Assembly (NCBI GenBank): GCA_001770425.1
Contig: MEQZ01000214.1
Span: forward strand, 3,588-36,921
DNA: 33,334 bases
From: Betaproteobacteria bacterium RIFCSPLOWO2_02_FULL_65_20
GTDB lineage: Bacteria; Pseudomonadota; Gammaproteobacteria; Burkholderiales; SG8-39
Reading direction: 5' to 3'
In this document: one piece after another, positions 8,696 through 17,769 of the stretch
Numbering within the stretch: position 1 is the stretch's first letter
Layout: the number at the start of each line of letters is the position of its first letter
Program-made: the position numbers and the translations under genes
The notes under the pieces: generated by a model
Databases searched by the model: none
What the model was told of the DNA's origin: nothing
What the model saw: only the letters and a program-made list of their open reading frames with translations

Positions 8696-9409
8696 ATGGC
8701 CGAGCGCGCGCTCACCGATGTCCCGAAGCTGGTGCTGGCAATGCTCGCCGGCGCCCTCGCGCTGCAGATTGGGCTGAAGCTGGCCCATCCGGTGGTGCCC
8801 CCTGCGGCGTCGGACCTGCGCCCGCCGCCCAGCCAGTCGAGTTTGCGCCTTGCGTCGTTGGGGGACCCGATCCCGCTTGCGAAGCTGCTGATGCTCTACC
8901 TGCAGAGCTTCGACTACCAGGCGGTGAATCGCATCCCCTTTCGGGACTTGAACTACGACACCGTGCAGCAATGGCTGCTGCGGGTCCTCTGGCTGGACCC
9001 GCGAGGTCAGTACCCACTTCTGGCTGCGAGCCGTCTGTATGCGGATGTCCCGGATGAGCCCAAGACCCGGCTGATGCTCGAATTCGTCTATCGGCAGTTC
9101 CTGGACGACCCGGACCGCCGCTGGCCCTGGCTGGCACACGCCGCCGCCGTGGCGAAGCATCGCCTGAAGGACCTGCCCCTGGCCAGGCGCTACGCCGCCG
9201 CCATCCAGCAGCACGCCGGCGGCCCCGATGTGCCCCTGTGGGCGAAGCAGATGGAAGTCTTCATCCTGGAGGACATGGACGAACTGGAGACCGCGCGGAT
9301 CATGATCGGCGGGTTCCTGTCCAGCGGGACCGTCCGCGATCCGGCTGAAATCCGCTTTCTGGACCAGCGGCTGCGGGATATTGAGGCACGTTTGAAGTCC
9401 AAGCGCTAA
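8696..9409 (+). CDS. Hypothetical protein with one N-terminal TM, possibly TPR-like
   Basis: Intact ORF directly following the permease. Helical composition with WLLRVLWLDPRGQYPLLAASRLYADV segments. Confidence 0.55.
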   Translation: MAERALTDVPKLVLAMLAGALALQIGLKLAHPVVPPAASDLRPPPSQSSLRLASLGDPIPLAKLLMLYLQSFDYQAVNRIPFRDLNYDTVQQWLLRVLWLDPRGQYPLLAASRLYADVPDEPKTRLMLEFVYRQFLDDPDRRWPWLAHAAAVAKHRLKDLPLARRYAAAIQQHAGGPDVPLWAKQMEVFILEDMDELETARIMIGGFLSSGTVRDPAEIRFLDQRLRDIEARLKSKR

Positions 9410-9526
9410 CTCCTCTGAAAATAAACGGAATGTCGTAATTCCGTCAGATTCGTCGGGTTTTCGACAAAGCCCACGCGAAAATAGCGTGAAATAGTGCACA
9501 AACGGGGTTTTTATGGATTTTGAACC

Positions 9527-9541
9527 GGGCATGCCTTTTGC
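9527..9541 (+). promoter_or_regulatory. Candidate sigma-54 (-24/-12) promoter for the downstream prepilin gene
   Basis: GGGCATGCCTTTTGC against consensus TGGCACGNNNNTTGC: 9 of 11 defined positions match, with GG and GC doublets separated by exactly 10 nt. Confidence 0.65.
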
Positions 9542-9581
9542 GTGATTGGTCGCCTGGCCCATTTGGCTGGAGGGGATAATC

Positions 9582-10301
9582 ATGAAACAGTTCGGCAAAC
9601 AGCAGGCAGGTTTCACGCTCGTCGAAATCGCGATCGTACTGGTGATCATCGGCTTGCTGCTCGGCGGCATCCTGAAAGGGCAGGAAATGATCACCCAGGC
9701 CAAGATCAAGAACCTTATCAACGACCTGAATGGCATCACCGCGGCCATGAACAGCTACCAGGACCGGTACCGGGCGATTGCAGGCGATGACAAGAATGCG
9801 GACACGCGCTGGGCCAACACTACCATTAGGGGCAACGGGGACGGTGTAGTTCAGGATCCCTACCTGCTTGTAACGACGATCCCGACCGCCACTCTTGCTG
9901 CTGGCGGGGCGGCATCGGCTACCGCCCCCGAGTCGAGTTTGTTCTGGCATCACCTCCGTCTGTCCGGCTTTGTCTCAGGTACCGGCGCGGACCAACCCTT
10001 TAACGCCTTGAGCGGGAAGATCGGCGTCCAGACCGGGGCCGGTCTCTCGACATCCGCGTCGCCGACCACCGCCCCCGGAGTGACGCTTAGCGGCTTTGGC
10101 GGACTGATCCTGTGCTCGGGCAATCTTCCTGACAAGGTCGCGATTTCGGTTGATGCGCAACTGGATGACGCCAGCGGCGCCACCGGCAGCGTGCGCGCCA
10201 TCGTTCAGTCAGGCCTACCCCCCACTTTGGATGCCAGCGCGGCAGCTACGACTTATGTGGAGACCGGCACTAACATCTACACGCTCTGCCGGCAACTGTA
10301 A
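9582..10301 (+). CDS. Type IV prepilin-like protein
   Basis: MKQFGKQQAGFTLVEIAIVLVIIGLLLGGILKGQEM is a canonical prepilin N-terminus. GGAGGGG SD at 9569-9575. Start at in-frame ATG 9582. Confidence 0.9.
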   Translation: MKQFGKQQAGFTLVEIAIVLVIIGLLLGGILKGQEMITQAKIKNLINDLNGITAAMNSYQDRYRAIAGDDKNADTRWANTTIRGNGDGVVQDPYLLVTTIPTATLAAGGAASATAPESSLFWHHLRLSGFVSGTGADQPFNALSGKIGVQTGAGLSTSASPTTAPGVTLSGFGGLILCSGNLPDKVAISVDAQLDDASGATGSVRAIVQSGLPPTLDASAAATTYVETGTNIYTLCRQL

Positions 10302-10321
10302 GCCAAGCCTGCATCAACCGA

Positions 10322-10348
10322 AAAAGGCCCGCTTCACGCGGGCCTTTT
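10322..10348 (+). terminator. Rho-independent terminator after the prepilin gene
   Basis: AAAAGGCCCGC-TTCAC-GCGGGCCTTTT, perfect 11-bp stem with T tract. Confidence 0.9.
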
Positions 10349-10469
10349 CTATTCGGGCGCTGTGGTCGAAAACCCGCCCGCAATTGCTTCGCTCGCCGCG
10401 CCCGGCTTCCGCAGGCTTTGCATTTCGCGCTCCCGGCACCGTCCGGCGGGACAAGGCGCGTGGCCGGGC

Positions 10470-11798
10470 CTATAACGCCGCCGCATCAATTTGCTGCATC
10501 GGTTTTGCCATGACAAGCAGCTTTCCGGCCTGCGCCTCGACCAGGCCGGCAATGCGAAGAACGAGCGCTCTCTCATCCCCTGCGTAGTCGCCCTCCGCGG
10601 CCAGGTGCGCAGCCTGCTTGGGCGCGGCGTGCGCCATTCGCGTCATTTCCCGGCCGAGAAACGAACGCTGAAGCCCCGCTCGTCTGGCGAAATCTGCCCA
10701 GGCGAAAGGGCTCACGTCGTCGAGTCTGAATTCGTCGCCGTAGGCCATGGCGAATTCATGGTCGAGCCCTTCGTATTGAACGGCGCTCACCAGGTCGTAG
10801 AACGGCGCGATGGCGAGTCCGTCAGCTCTGCAAAAGAAGGACACGTTCTTGCCATGGGCATCCGCGTTGCCGATGAGGTACTGCAATATTGCCCAACGCG
10901 TGAGCGCCTGGCGTGTCAAGGCCTTCTGCGCGGTGCAGGACACTGCCGTGGAGAACAGACGCTCGAAACTGACCCCATCCCGAATATGGCGAACGTCCTT
11001 GCCAGAACCGAAATTGCGTTCGTATTTGTAGGCAACCGGCAGGTCCAGCGCCTGGCATGCGTCGATAAGGTGAATCCGTCGCACGCTGTCGTCACCGGCT
11101 TCGCGGTCGAAGCGTCGTACCACAAGCACAGGATGCGGAACGCGCGCAATGCTGACTTCGGCGGTGCGAAGTCCCAATTGCGCCGCAAGACGCGTGCAAA
11201 AATGCTCGTTGGCAACCAGCCCCGGCAGTCGGCTGTCGAGGGGCTCGGGCTTCAGGATATGCGTGGAGGCCAGCGCGCCTTCGACAAGATAGAAGCGATT
11301 GTCTTTCACGTAGACAGGCAATTTGTCCTGATATCCGGCAATCGACATGCGTACGCGCCCGTCCCAGACTGCGAACGGCACCTGCGCGCGCTCCTCGATG
11401 CGGCGGCGCAGTTCATCAACGGGAATTTCCCTATAGGTCGTCGGGCGGGAGTCCGGGACCGTGCCCTCCGAAAGGAACGAGAACGCCCCGGAAGTCTCCC
11501 CTCCCAACTCGCGTACAAGCCCGAAAATGTTGTTTTTCGATACCTGATGTGTCGTCGAGACAATGTCAAGCGCCCGTCCTTCGGGCAAGAGATTCTCAAG
11601 AAAGCGACGCACGGTGCTCGATTCGACCTGTGTTCCCGACAGAGGAAAATGCGGGGATAAAGGGTAGGCGTTCCCGGTAGCGAACCAAGTGGGTTCGTAG
11701 GCAAAGGAGAAACGCTCTTCGAGGGAATCGTAGCCGATGGTGCCGACACGCTGTGCGGCATCGAACACCCATAGGCTGTGCTGGTTCACCGGACTCAT
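10470..11798 (-). CDS. hipA: HipA-like serine/threonine kinase toxin
   Basis: HipA hallmarks: MSIAGYQDKLPV, STHILKP, NEHFCTRLAAQLGL, VVRRFDRE, IGNADAHGKNVSF, APFYDLVSAV. Confidence 0.92.
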   Translation of the reverse strand: MSPVNQHSLWVFDAAQRVGTIGYDSLEERFSFAYEPTWFATGNAYPLSPHFPLSGTQVESSTVRRFLENLLPEGRALDIVSTTHQVSKNNIFGLVRELGGETSGAFSFLSEGTVPDSRPTTYREIPVDELRRRIEERAQVPFAVWDGRVRMSIAGYQDKLPVYVKDNRFYLVEGALASTHILKPEPLDSRLPGLVANEHFCTRLAAQLGLRTAEVSIARVPHPVLVVRRFDREAGDDSVRRIHLIDACQALDLPVAYKYERNFGSGKDVRHIRDGVSFERLFSTAVSCTAQKALTRQALTRWAILQYLIGNADAHGKNVSFFCRADGLAIAPFYDLVSAVQYEGLDHEFAMAYGDEFRLDDVSPFAWADFARRAGLQRSFLGREMTRMAHAAPKQAAHLAAEGDYAGDERALVLRIAGLVEAQAGKLLVMAKPMQQIDAAAL

Positions 11799-12091
11799 TT
11801 GCGCGCCTGCCGGCTGAGCGTCGCCAGAACCTGTGAAATTTCAAGCTTGTCGAGAATGAGCAAGGTCAGCCCTAGACCGTCGAGCACCTTGAACAGGCTC
11901 TTCGTCGTGACTCCGGAAGCGGCGTTTTCCAGGCGAGAGAGGACGGTCACCGATACTCCGCAAAGCGCGGCGGCGTCGTCGATTCGCAGGCCCGCAGCAA
12001 GGCGCTGGGCGCGCACCGCGCGCCCAAGCGCGCCCGCATCGGCTACTTGTGGAGTGGCGGGGATGGTTGGTTTTGGCAGTGCAGGTGGCAT
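11795..12091 (-). CDS. hipB: HipB-like XRE-family antitoxin
   Basis: 98 aa helix-turn-helix: LGRAVRAQRLAAGLRIDDAAALCGVSVTVLSRLENAASGVTTKSLFKVLDGLGLTL. Overlaps hipA by 4 nt (ATGA). Confidence 0.9.
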   Translation of the reverse strand: MPPALPKPTIPATPQVADAGALGRAVRAQRLAAGLRIDDAAALCGVSVTVLSRLENAASGVTTKSLFKVLDGLGLTLLILDKLEISQVLATLSRQARK

Positions 12092-12165
12092 AGTTTACTG
12101 AGACAAGTAATAACAAGTGGAGCTGGGCAGAATTACAGGATATATCCAATAAGCGTAAATATACG

Positions 12166-12360
12166 TTACATTCCTTCGCTAATCAATAGTGTTTCCACTA
12201 TTAGTAAACACTTGGATATCGGCGCTTCGGCCGGCAATGGCGGGTCAGGCGAAAGTTCCCTGTTCGGCAGTTCTCCACCGCGCGCCGGTGCATACGCCAT
12301 CGGCAGCATGATCAAGGAAGCGAGACGCTCGCGCGCCAGCAGGCCCGACCGATCCAACAA
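12166..12360 (-). CDS. Small hypothetical ORF or remnant between hipB and the O-antigen ligase-like gene
   Basis: MLDRSGLLARERLASLIMLPMAYAPARGGELPNREL...; the frame stays open upstream with a coiled-coil-like KDKEVARLEREVDALHLLDRS. No recognised family and start uncertain. Confidence 0.3.
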   Translation of the reverse strand: MLDRSGLLARERLASLIMLPMAYAPARGGELPNRELSPDPPLPAEAPISKCLLIVETLLISEGM

Positions 12361-12392
12361 ATGCAGAGCATCGACTTCCCGCTCAAGTCGCG

Positions 12393-14126
12393 CTACCTCT
12401 TTATCCTTGCAATGAGCGGGGCGATCGCCGCTTGATCGACCCTCTGCGCTCGCTGCAACAGCGCCACGGATTCCCGCAGCGCCTCGGGAGATGGGCGGGC
12501 CAGGCGATCGATGAGCCGGCCCGCTTCGTCCTCGCGCCCGTCCAGCGCCAGGAAAAACGCCCGCCGGCCGACGATCGCGTTGGAGGGAAAGTAATGCATG
12601 ACCCGCTCGCTCCAGCGCAGCTTCTGGGCGAGATTATCGCGATCGAGCGGCGCGCCGATGCAAAGCCAGAACTCTGCCATCGGTGCGAGCAGCCCGTGGC
12701 CGAGTCGGCCGAGAATTTCCGCTTCCCGCGTCGCGGTGGCGCCCGCCAGCGCGCTGCCCGCGCCCGTGATTCGCGTGAGATCGAGTCTCCAGTAGTCGCG
12801 CAAGCCCAGGACCAATATGCCGGCCATTACCGCGCAGGCCGTGGCGGCGGCGACGCGATGAAGCACCGCGCCTCCTTCCCCCGAGGTTCGTCCCGGGACG
12901 CCAGCCATCGTTCCCATCAGCAGCGCGGTGACGCCCAGAAAGTGCGCGCTCCACAGCGGGTATTCGAGCAGCGAATGAATCAGTTCGACCCCGGTGGCCG
13001 CGACGATCCACCACGTCGCGGGCTGCAGCGCCGCGCGATGGCGGTGCCAGGCCTGCCAGCACCACGCGCCGACCCCGGCCAGCACCAGCGCGGCCCCGAC
13101 CGCGCCGGTTTCGGCCAGCAGCTGCAGCACCTGATTGTGAGGCGAGGTCCAGACTTCGAACTTATCCGTCATTTCGCGAGGCAATCCGGCCTCGAATGCG
13201 GCGCCTGCGAATTCCCCGATGCCGACGCCGGCGATCGGCGCGCCGGCGAACAGCCGCAGCGCCAGCGTCCACGCCTGCCAGCGGATGTCGCCCAACGGGT
13301 TGAACACGCGATCGTCCACACCCGCCGGCCCCAGGCCCAACTCACGGTTGAACCAGGGCACGGCGACATAGGCCACCAGCAGGGCCGCCGCGAGCGCAAA
13401 CGCCGCCCCGCGCAACCGGCGCATGTCGCCCCCGCGGCCACCCTCGCGCTGCCGGCGCGCCGAGGCTGCGCCCAGCGCGGCAAACCACAGGACGTAGAGT
13501 AGCGCGGCGCGCGAATCCGACAGCGCGATGGCCCAGACGAGCAGCGCTGCCGCGCACCCCGTCAGAGCCCCGCCCGCGCGCCCGCTCGCCCACAGGTACA
13601 GCAGCGCTGCGGTGCCGAGCGCGAGATAGTTGGCATAGAGGCTCGACTGCGCGATGTTGCCGTAGGCGCGGATGCCGTGCAGATCGGCGACGAGGTCCTC
13701 CAGCCAGACCGGGCGGCCGTAGAACTGTATGACCCCTGCCGCCGCGTTGGCCAGCGCGCCGGCCAGAATGCATGCAGCCAGCACGCCGGCGGTCCTCTCC
13801 AGGCTCGTCGCGGTTACCAGGCAGGCGCCCAGCCAGATCATCAGCACCGCGTACAGCACATAGACGACGGCCCACAGCGACATCTGCGGATAGGCCGCAT
13901 CGCGCGCGACGGCGCACACGGCCAGAAACGCGGCGAAGCCGATCATCCAGCGCGCCGGAACCGGCAACGCGAGCGCCGGAAAACGCGGGCTCGCCAGCGC
14001 GGCGGCGAACGCGGCCAGACCGAGCGCCGCCGCCAGCCATTCCGGGTAGAAACTGCGCAGCGGGAACTGATGGTAGGGAATGAGAAACGGCAGCAGGCAC
14101 ATGGCGCCCGCGAGCAGCAGGCTCAC
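12393..14126 (-). CDS. O-antigen ligase / PglL-type O-oligosaccharyltransferase-like membrane protein
   Basis: Multi-TM with RAYGNIAQSSLYANYLALGTAAL, SDSRAA and FEVWTSPHNQVLQLLAETGAVG, typical of the Wzy/WaaL/PglL superfamily. Start ambiguous: GTG 14126 proposed because the longer ORF to 14321 overlaps the Kef gene. Confidence 0.8.
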   Translation of the reverse strand: MSLLLAGAMCLLPFLIPYHQFPLRSFYPEWLAAALGLAAFAAALASPRFPALALPVPARWMIGFAAFLAVCAVARDAAYPQMSLWAVVYVLYAVLMIWLGACLVTATSLERTAGVLAACILAGALANAAAGVIQFYGRPVWLEDLVADLHGIRAYGNIAQSSLYANYLALGTAALLYLWASGRAGGALTGCAAALLVWAIALSDSRAALLYVLWFAALGAASARRQREGGRGGDMRRLRGAAFALAAALLVAYVAVPWFNRELGLGPAGVDDRVFNPLGDIRWQAWTLALRLFAGAPIAGVGIGEFAGAAFEAGLPREMTDKFEVWTSPHNQVLQLLAETGAVGAALVLAGVGAWCWQAWHRHRAALQPATWWIVAATGVELIHSLLEYPLWSAHFLGVTALLMGTMAGVPGRTSGEGGAVLHRVAAATACAVMAGILVLGLRDYWRLDLTRITGAGSALAGATATREAEILGRLGHGLLAPMAEFWLCIGAPLDRDNLAQKLRWSERVMHYFPSNAIVGRRAFFLALDGREDEAGRLIDRLARPSPEALRESVALLQRAQRVDQAAIAPLIARIKR

Positions 14127-14175
14127 CGCGCCGTGCGTCGCGCCGCGATCGGGATGAGTGATGGCCGATCCCCTC

Positions 14176-16146
14176 TCAGCCGCGCAGCAGCCGGATTTCC
14201 GCTGCTTCGAGCTGATCGCCGGTGCCGAGCAGCACCAGTACGTCTCCCTCCTCGAGCACCGTCTCCGAGGGCGGGGAACTGATGCGGGCGTCAACGCGCC
14301 GCAGCACCGTGAGCCTCGCACCGGATGCCTCCAGGGCGAGTTCGCGCAAGACTTTGCCCGCGGCGTAGCTGCCCGCGTCGAGCCGGACCGAATGCAGCCG
14401 CAGCTCGCGCGCCTCGTCGCCCGAGTCGGCCTCGTCGGACTCGCCGTGGAAGAAACCTCGCAGCAGGCCGTAGCGCTGGTTGCGCACCTCCTGGACGCTG
14501 CGCACCACGCGCCGCAGCGGCACGCCGAGCAACACCAGCGCGTGCGATGCGAGCATCAGACTGGACTCGAAAGTCTCCGGCACCACTTCCGCGGCACCGG
14601 CAGCGATCAGCTGGTCGAGGTCGGCGTCGTCGCGGGTGCGCACCACCACCGGCACCCCGGGGTTGAGTTCGCGCGCGTGGTGCAGGACCCGCAGCGCCGC
14701 AGAGGTATCGGCGAAGGAAATCACCAGCGCGCTGGCGCGCGCGATCCCGGCCGCGATCAGCGTTTCGCGACGCGTCGAATCGCCGTAGACCACCGGCTCG
14801 CCCGCGTTCGCGCCCTCTCGGACGTGCTGCGGATCCAGATCCAGCGCCACGTAGCGGATGCCCTCCCGCTCGAACAGGTGCGCAAGGCTCTGCCCGGTGC
14901 GCCCGTACCCGCAAATGATCACGTGGTGTTCGGTGGCCAGGCTTTTCACCGCGATCTGGTGCAGTTCCAGCGAACGCAGCATCCATTCGCTCGTCGCCAG
15001 CCGCAACACCAGCCGATCGCTGTACTGGATCAGAAACGGCGCAGCGAGCATCGACAGCAGCATCGCCGCGGAGGCGATCTGGACGAGCTCGCGCTCGAGC
15101 ACCCCGACGCTCGCAGCCAGCGCGATGATCACCAATCCGAACTCGCCCGCCTGTCCGAGCGCGAGCCCGGCGCGCAGCGCGGTTCCCGGCGTCCCGCCGT
15201 ACAGCCGCGACAGCCCGGCCACCAGCACCACCTTGAACAGCACCGGCAGCGCGAACAGGAACGCCACCAGCGCCAGGTTATCGCGCACGATGCGCAGATC
15301 CAGCTGCATGCCCACGCTCACGAAGAACAACCCGAGCAGCACCTCGCGGAACGGCTTGATGTCCTCCTCCACCTGGTGCCGGTACCCGGTTTCGGCGATC
15401 AGCATCCCGGCGAGGAATGCGCCCAGAGCGAGCGACAGGCCGGCGAGTTCGGTCAGCCAGGCCAGTCCCAGCGTGATCAGCAGGACGTTCAGGATAAACA
15501 GCTCGTGCGAGCGCCGGCGGGCGACGATATGAAACCATCCGCGCATCAGCTTCTGACCGACGAACAACAGCACGATCAGGACCACGGCCGCCTTGCCCAG
15601 CGCGATGGCGAGTTTGGCCGCCAGCTCGCCCTCGCCCTGGGCGAGGGTCGGAATCACGATGAGCAGCGGCACCACCGCAAGGTCCTGGAACAGCAGCACG
15701 CCCACCACCTGGCGGCCGTGAGGGGTTTCCAGCTGCAGCCGCTCGGCGTACATCCTCACCACGATCGCGGTCGAGGACATGGCGAGCGCGCCGCCGAGTA
15801 CCAGGCCCGGCTTCCATCCCAGCCCCGCCAGCACGCAGGCCGCAAGGCCCGCGGCCAGGGTAAGCGCGACCTGGGACAGCCCGAGGCCGAATACCGTGCG
15901 GCGCATCTGGAACAGCTTGGGCAGGCTGAACTCCAGGCCGATGGAGAACATCAGGAACACCACCCCGAACTCGGCCAGGTAGCGGCCTTCCTTGGATTCC
16001 GGAATCCAGCCCAGCGCGTGCGGGCCGATGACGATGCCGGCGAGCAGATACCCCAGCAGCGGCGGCAAGTGCAGCATGCGAAACACCACCACCACCAGCA
16101 CCGCGCTGGCGAGGAAAATCAGCACCAGCTCAAGCGTGCTGGTCAT
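14176..16146 (-). CDS. Kef-type cation/proton antiporter with TrkA-N/RCK and TrkA-C domains
   Basis: MTSTLELVLIFLASAVLVVVVFRMLHLPPLLGYLLAGIVIGPHALG; HVIICGYGRTGQSLAHLFEREGI nucleotide-binding motif; C-terminal EGDVLVLLGTGDQLEAAEIRLL. Confidence 0.9.
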   Translation of the reverse strand: MTSTLELVLIFLASAVLVVVVFRMLHLPPLLGYLLAGIVIGPHALGWIPESKEGRYLAEFGVVFLMFSIGLEFSLPKLFQMRRTVFGLGLSQVALTLAAGLAACVLAGLGWKPGLVLGGALAMSSTAIVVRMYAERLQLETPHGRQVVGVLLFQDLAVVPLLIVIPTLAQGEGELAAKLAIALGKAAVVLIVLLFVGQKLMRGWFHIVARRRSHELFILNVLLITLGLAWLTELAGLSLALGAFLAGMLIAETGYRHQVEEDIKPFREVLLGLFFVSVGMQLDLRIVRDNLALVAFLFALPVLFKVVLVAGLSRLYGGTPGTALRAGLALGQAGEFGLVIIALAASVGVLERELVQIASAAMLLSMLAAPFLIQYSDRLVLRLATSEWMLRSLELHQIAVKSLATEHHVIICGYGRTGQSLAHLFEREGIRYVALDLDPQHVREGANAGEPVVYGDSTRRETLIAAGIARASALVISFADTSAALRVLHHARELNPGVPVVVRTRDDADLDQLIAAGAAEVVPETFESSLMLASHALVLLGVPLRRVVRSVQEVRNQRYGLLRGFFHGESDEADSGDEARELRLHSVRLDAGSYAAGKVLRELALEASGARLTVLRRVDARISSPPSETVLEEGDVLVLLGTGDQLEAAEIRLLRG

Positions 16147-16191
16147 CGCTAAGCCTTTGTCGCATGCGGAAAATCCGACGTAACCCTCTGG

Positions 16192-16197
16192 TATACT
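16192..16197 (+). promoter_or_regulatory. Extended -10 promoter candidate (TGGTATACT) for kdsD
   Basis: TGG-TATACT at 16189-16197 lies 6 nt before the kdsD ATG at 16204. Confidence 0.45.
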
Positions 16198-16203
16198 GGC
16201 CCT

Positions 16204-17220
16204 ATGATAACGGCTGCTCCCCGCGCCAACCACTCCGGCGTGCACCCTCGTGTCTCCGCCGCCGCACTGGAGCTCGCGCGCAAAGTGCTCTCTATCGAGG
16301 CCGAGGCGATTCTGGCGCTGATCCAACGGCTCGACGGGCAGTTTCTCGATGCGGCGAACCTGCTCCTAGCCTGCAGCGGGCGCGTGGTCGTCTCCGGGAT
16401 CGGCAAGTCCGGCCACATCGCCCGCAAGATCGCCTCCACCATGGCGAGCACTGGAACACCCGCCTTCTTCGTGCATCCTGCCGAGGCAAGCCACGGGGAT
16501 CTGGGCATGATCCAGAGCGACGACGTGCTGATTGCGCTGTCGTACTCGGGTGAATCGGCCGAACTGCTCACCATCATCCCGGTCATCAAGCGCGAGGGTG
16601 CCAAACTCATCGCCATCACCGGAAACGACTCCTCCACCCTCGCACGGCAGGCCGATGTGCACCTGGACGCGCGCGTCGCGCAGGAAGCCTGCCCGCTCAA
16701 CCTGGCGCCCACCGCCAGCACGACGGCCGCGCTCGCGCTGGGGGACGCGCTCGCGATCGCGCTGCTGGACGCGCGCGGATTCAGCGAGCGTGATTTCGCC
16801 GGCAAGCATCCGGGCGGCGCGCTCGGCCGCAGGCTGCTTACCCTGGTGTCCGACGTGATGCGCACCGGCGAGGACGTGCCGCGCGTTCCCGACACGGCGA
16901 CGCTGTCCGAGGCGCTGATCGAGATGTCCCGCAAGGGCATGGGCATGACCGCGGTTCTCGACGCGCAGGCCCGGGTTGCGGGCATTTTCACCGATGGCGA
17001 CCTGCGCCGCGCGCTCGAGCGCGTCGGCGACATCCGCTCGGCGCGCATCGCCGAACTGATGGGACGCAGCCCGCGCACGATCGCCGCAGACAAGCTCGCC
17101 GCCGAGGCCGCGCAACTCATGGAGCGCCACAAGATCAGCCAGCTGCTCGTTGTAACTGCAGATGGAAGGCTTGCCGGGGCGCTGAACACGCACGACCTGT
17201 TCAGGGCAAAGGTCATCTGA
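16204..17220 (+). CDS. kdsD: Arabinose-5-phosphate isomerase (KpsF/GutQ family, SIS + CBS)
   Basis: GRVVVSGIGKSGHIARKIASTMASTGTPAFFVHPAEASHGDLGM, GKHPGGALGRRL, CBS pair. Followed by kdsC-lptCAB. Confidence 0.95.
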   Translation: MITAAPRANHSGVHPRVSAAALELARKVLSIEAEAILALIQRLDGQFLDAANLLLACSGRVVVSGIGKSGHIARKIASTMASTGTPAFFVHPAEASHGDLGMIQSDDVLIALSYSGESAELLTIIPVIKREGAKLIAITGNDSSTLARQADVHLDARVAQEACPLNLAPTASTTAALALGDALAIALLDARGFSERDFAGKHPGGALGRRLLTLVSDVMRTGEDVPRVPDTATLSEALIEMSRKGMGMTAVLDAQARVAGIFTDGDLRRALERVGDIRSARIAELMGRSPRTIAADKLAAEAAQLMERHKISQLLVVTADGRLAGALNTHDLFRAKVI

Positions 17221-17222
17221 GC

Positions 17223-17759
17223 ATGGATGGGAACACCGGCGACGCGGCCGAGCGGGCGCGGAGCATCAAGCTCATGATTTTCGACGTCGACGGCGTGCTC
17301 ACCGACGGCCGGCTGTATCTCTCGGACAACGGCGAAGAGATGAAGGCGTTCAATACGCGCGACGGACAGGGCATCAAATTGCTGCGCGAAAGCGGCATTG
17401 CGGTGGGAGTGATCACCGCGCGCAGCTCGCGCGTGGTCGAGCGCCGCGCCAGGGAACTTGGCATTGAGTTGCTGCGCCAGGGAGCCGCCGACAAGGCAGG
17501 CGCGTTCGCCGAACTGCTTTCGGGGCAGAAACTCCAGGCGAGCGAGGCGGGCTACATGGGTGACGACCTTGCCGACCTGCCGGTGCTCATACGCTGCGGC
17601 TTCGCGGCCAGCGTGCCCTCCGCGCCCGAGGCGGTGCGCACCCGCGCCCACTACGTGGCGCGGGCCGCGGGCGGCGAAGGCGCAGCGCGCGAAGTGTGCG
17701 AATTCATCCTGATGGCTCAAAATGCCCTCGAACACGCGATTGCACGTTATCTCGCATGA
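17223..17759 (+). CDS. kdsC: 3-deoxy-D-manno-octulosonate 8-phosphate phosphatase
   Basis: IKLMIFDVDGVLTDGRLYLSDNGEEMKAFNTRDGQGIKLL HAD motif, GYMGDDLADLPVL. Confidence 0.95.
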   Translation: MDGNTGDAAERARSIKLMIFDVDGVLTDGRLYLSDNGEEMKAFNTRDGQGIKLLRESGIAVGVITARSSRVVERRARELGIELLRQGAADKAGAFAELLSGQKLQASEAGYMGDDLADLPVLIRCGFAASVPSAPEAVRTRAHYVARAAGGEGAAREVCEFILMAQNALEHAIARYLA

Positions 17760-17769
17760 AGATCCGCGC

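Noticed and set aside
12138-12147. E. coli-type HipB operator (TATCC-N8-GGATA)
   Set aside because: Only GGATATATCC is present and the half-site order/spacing does not match; treated as a candidate symmetric site only.
14158-16152. 664-aa plus-strand ORF opposite the Kef antiporter
   Set aside because: His/Gln/Arg-rich shadow ORF antisense to a clear antiporter gene.
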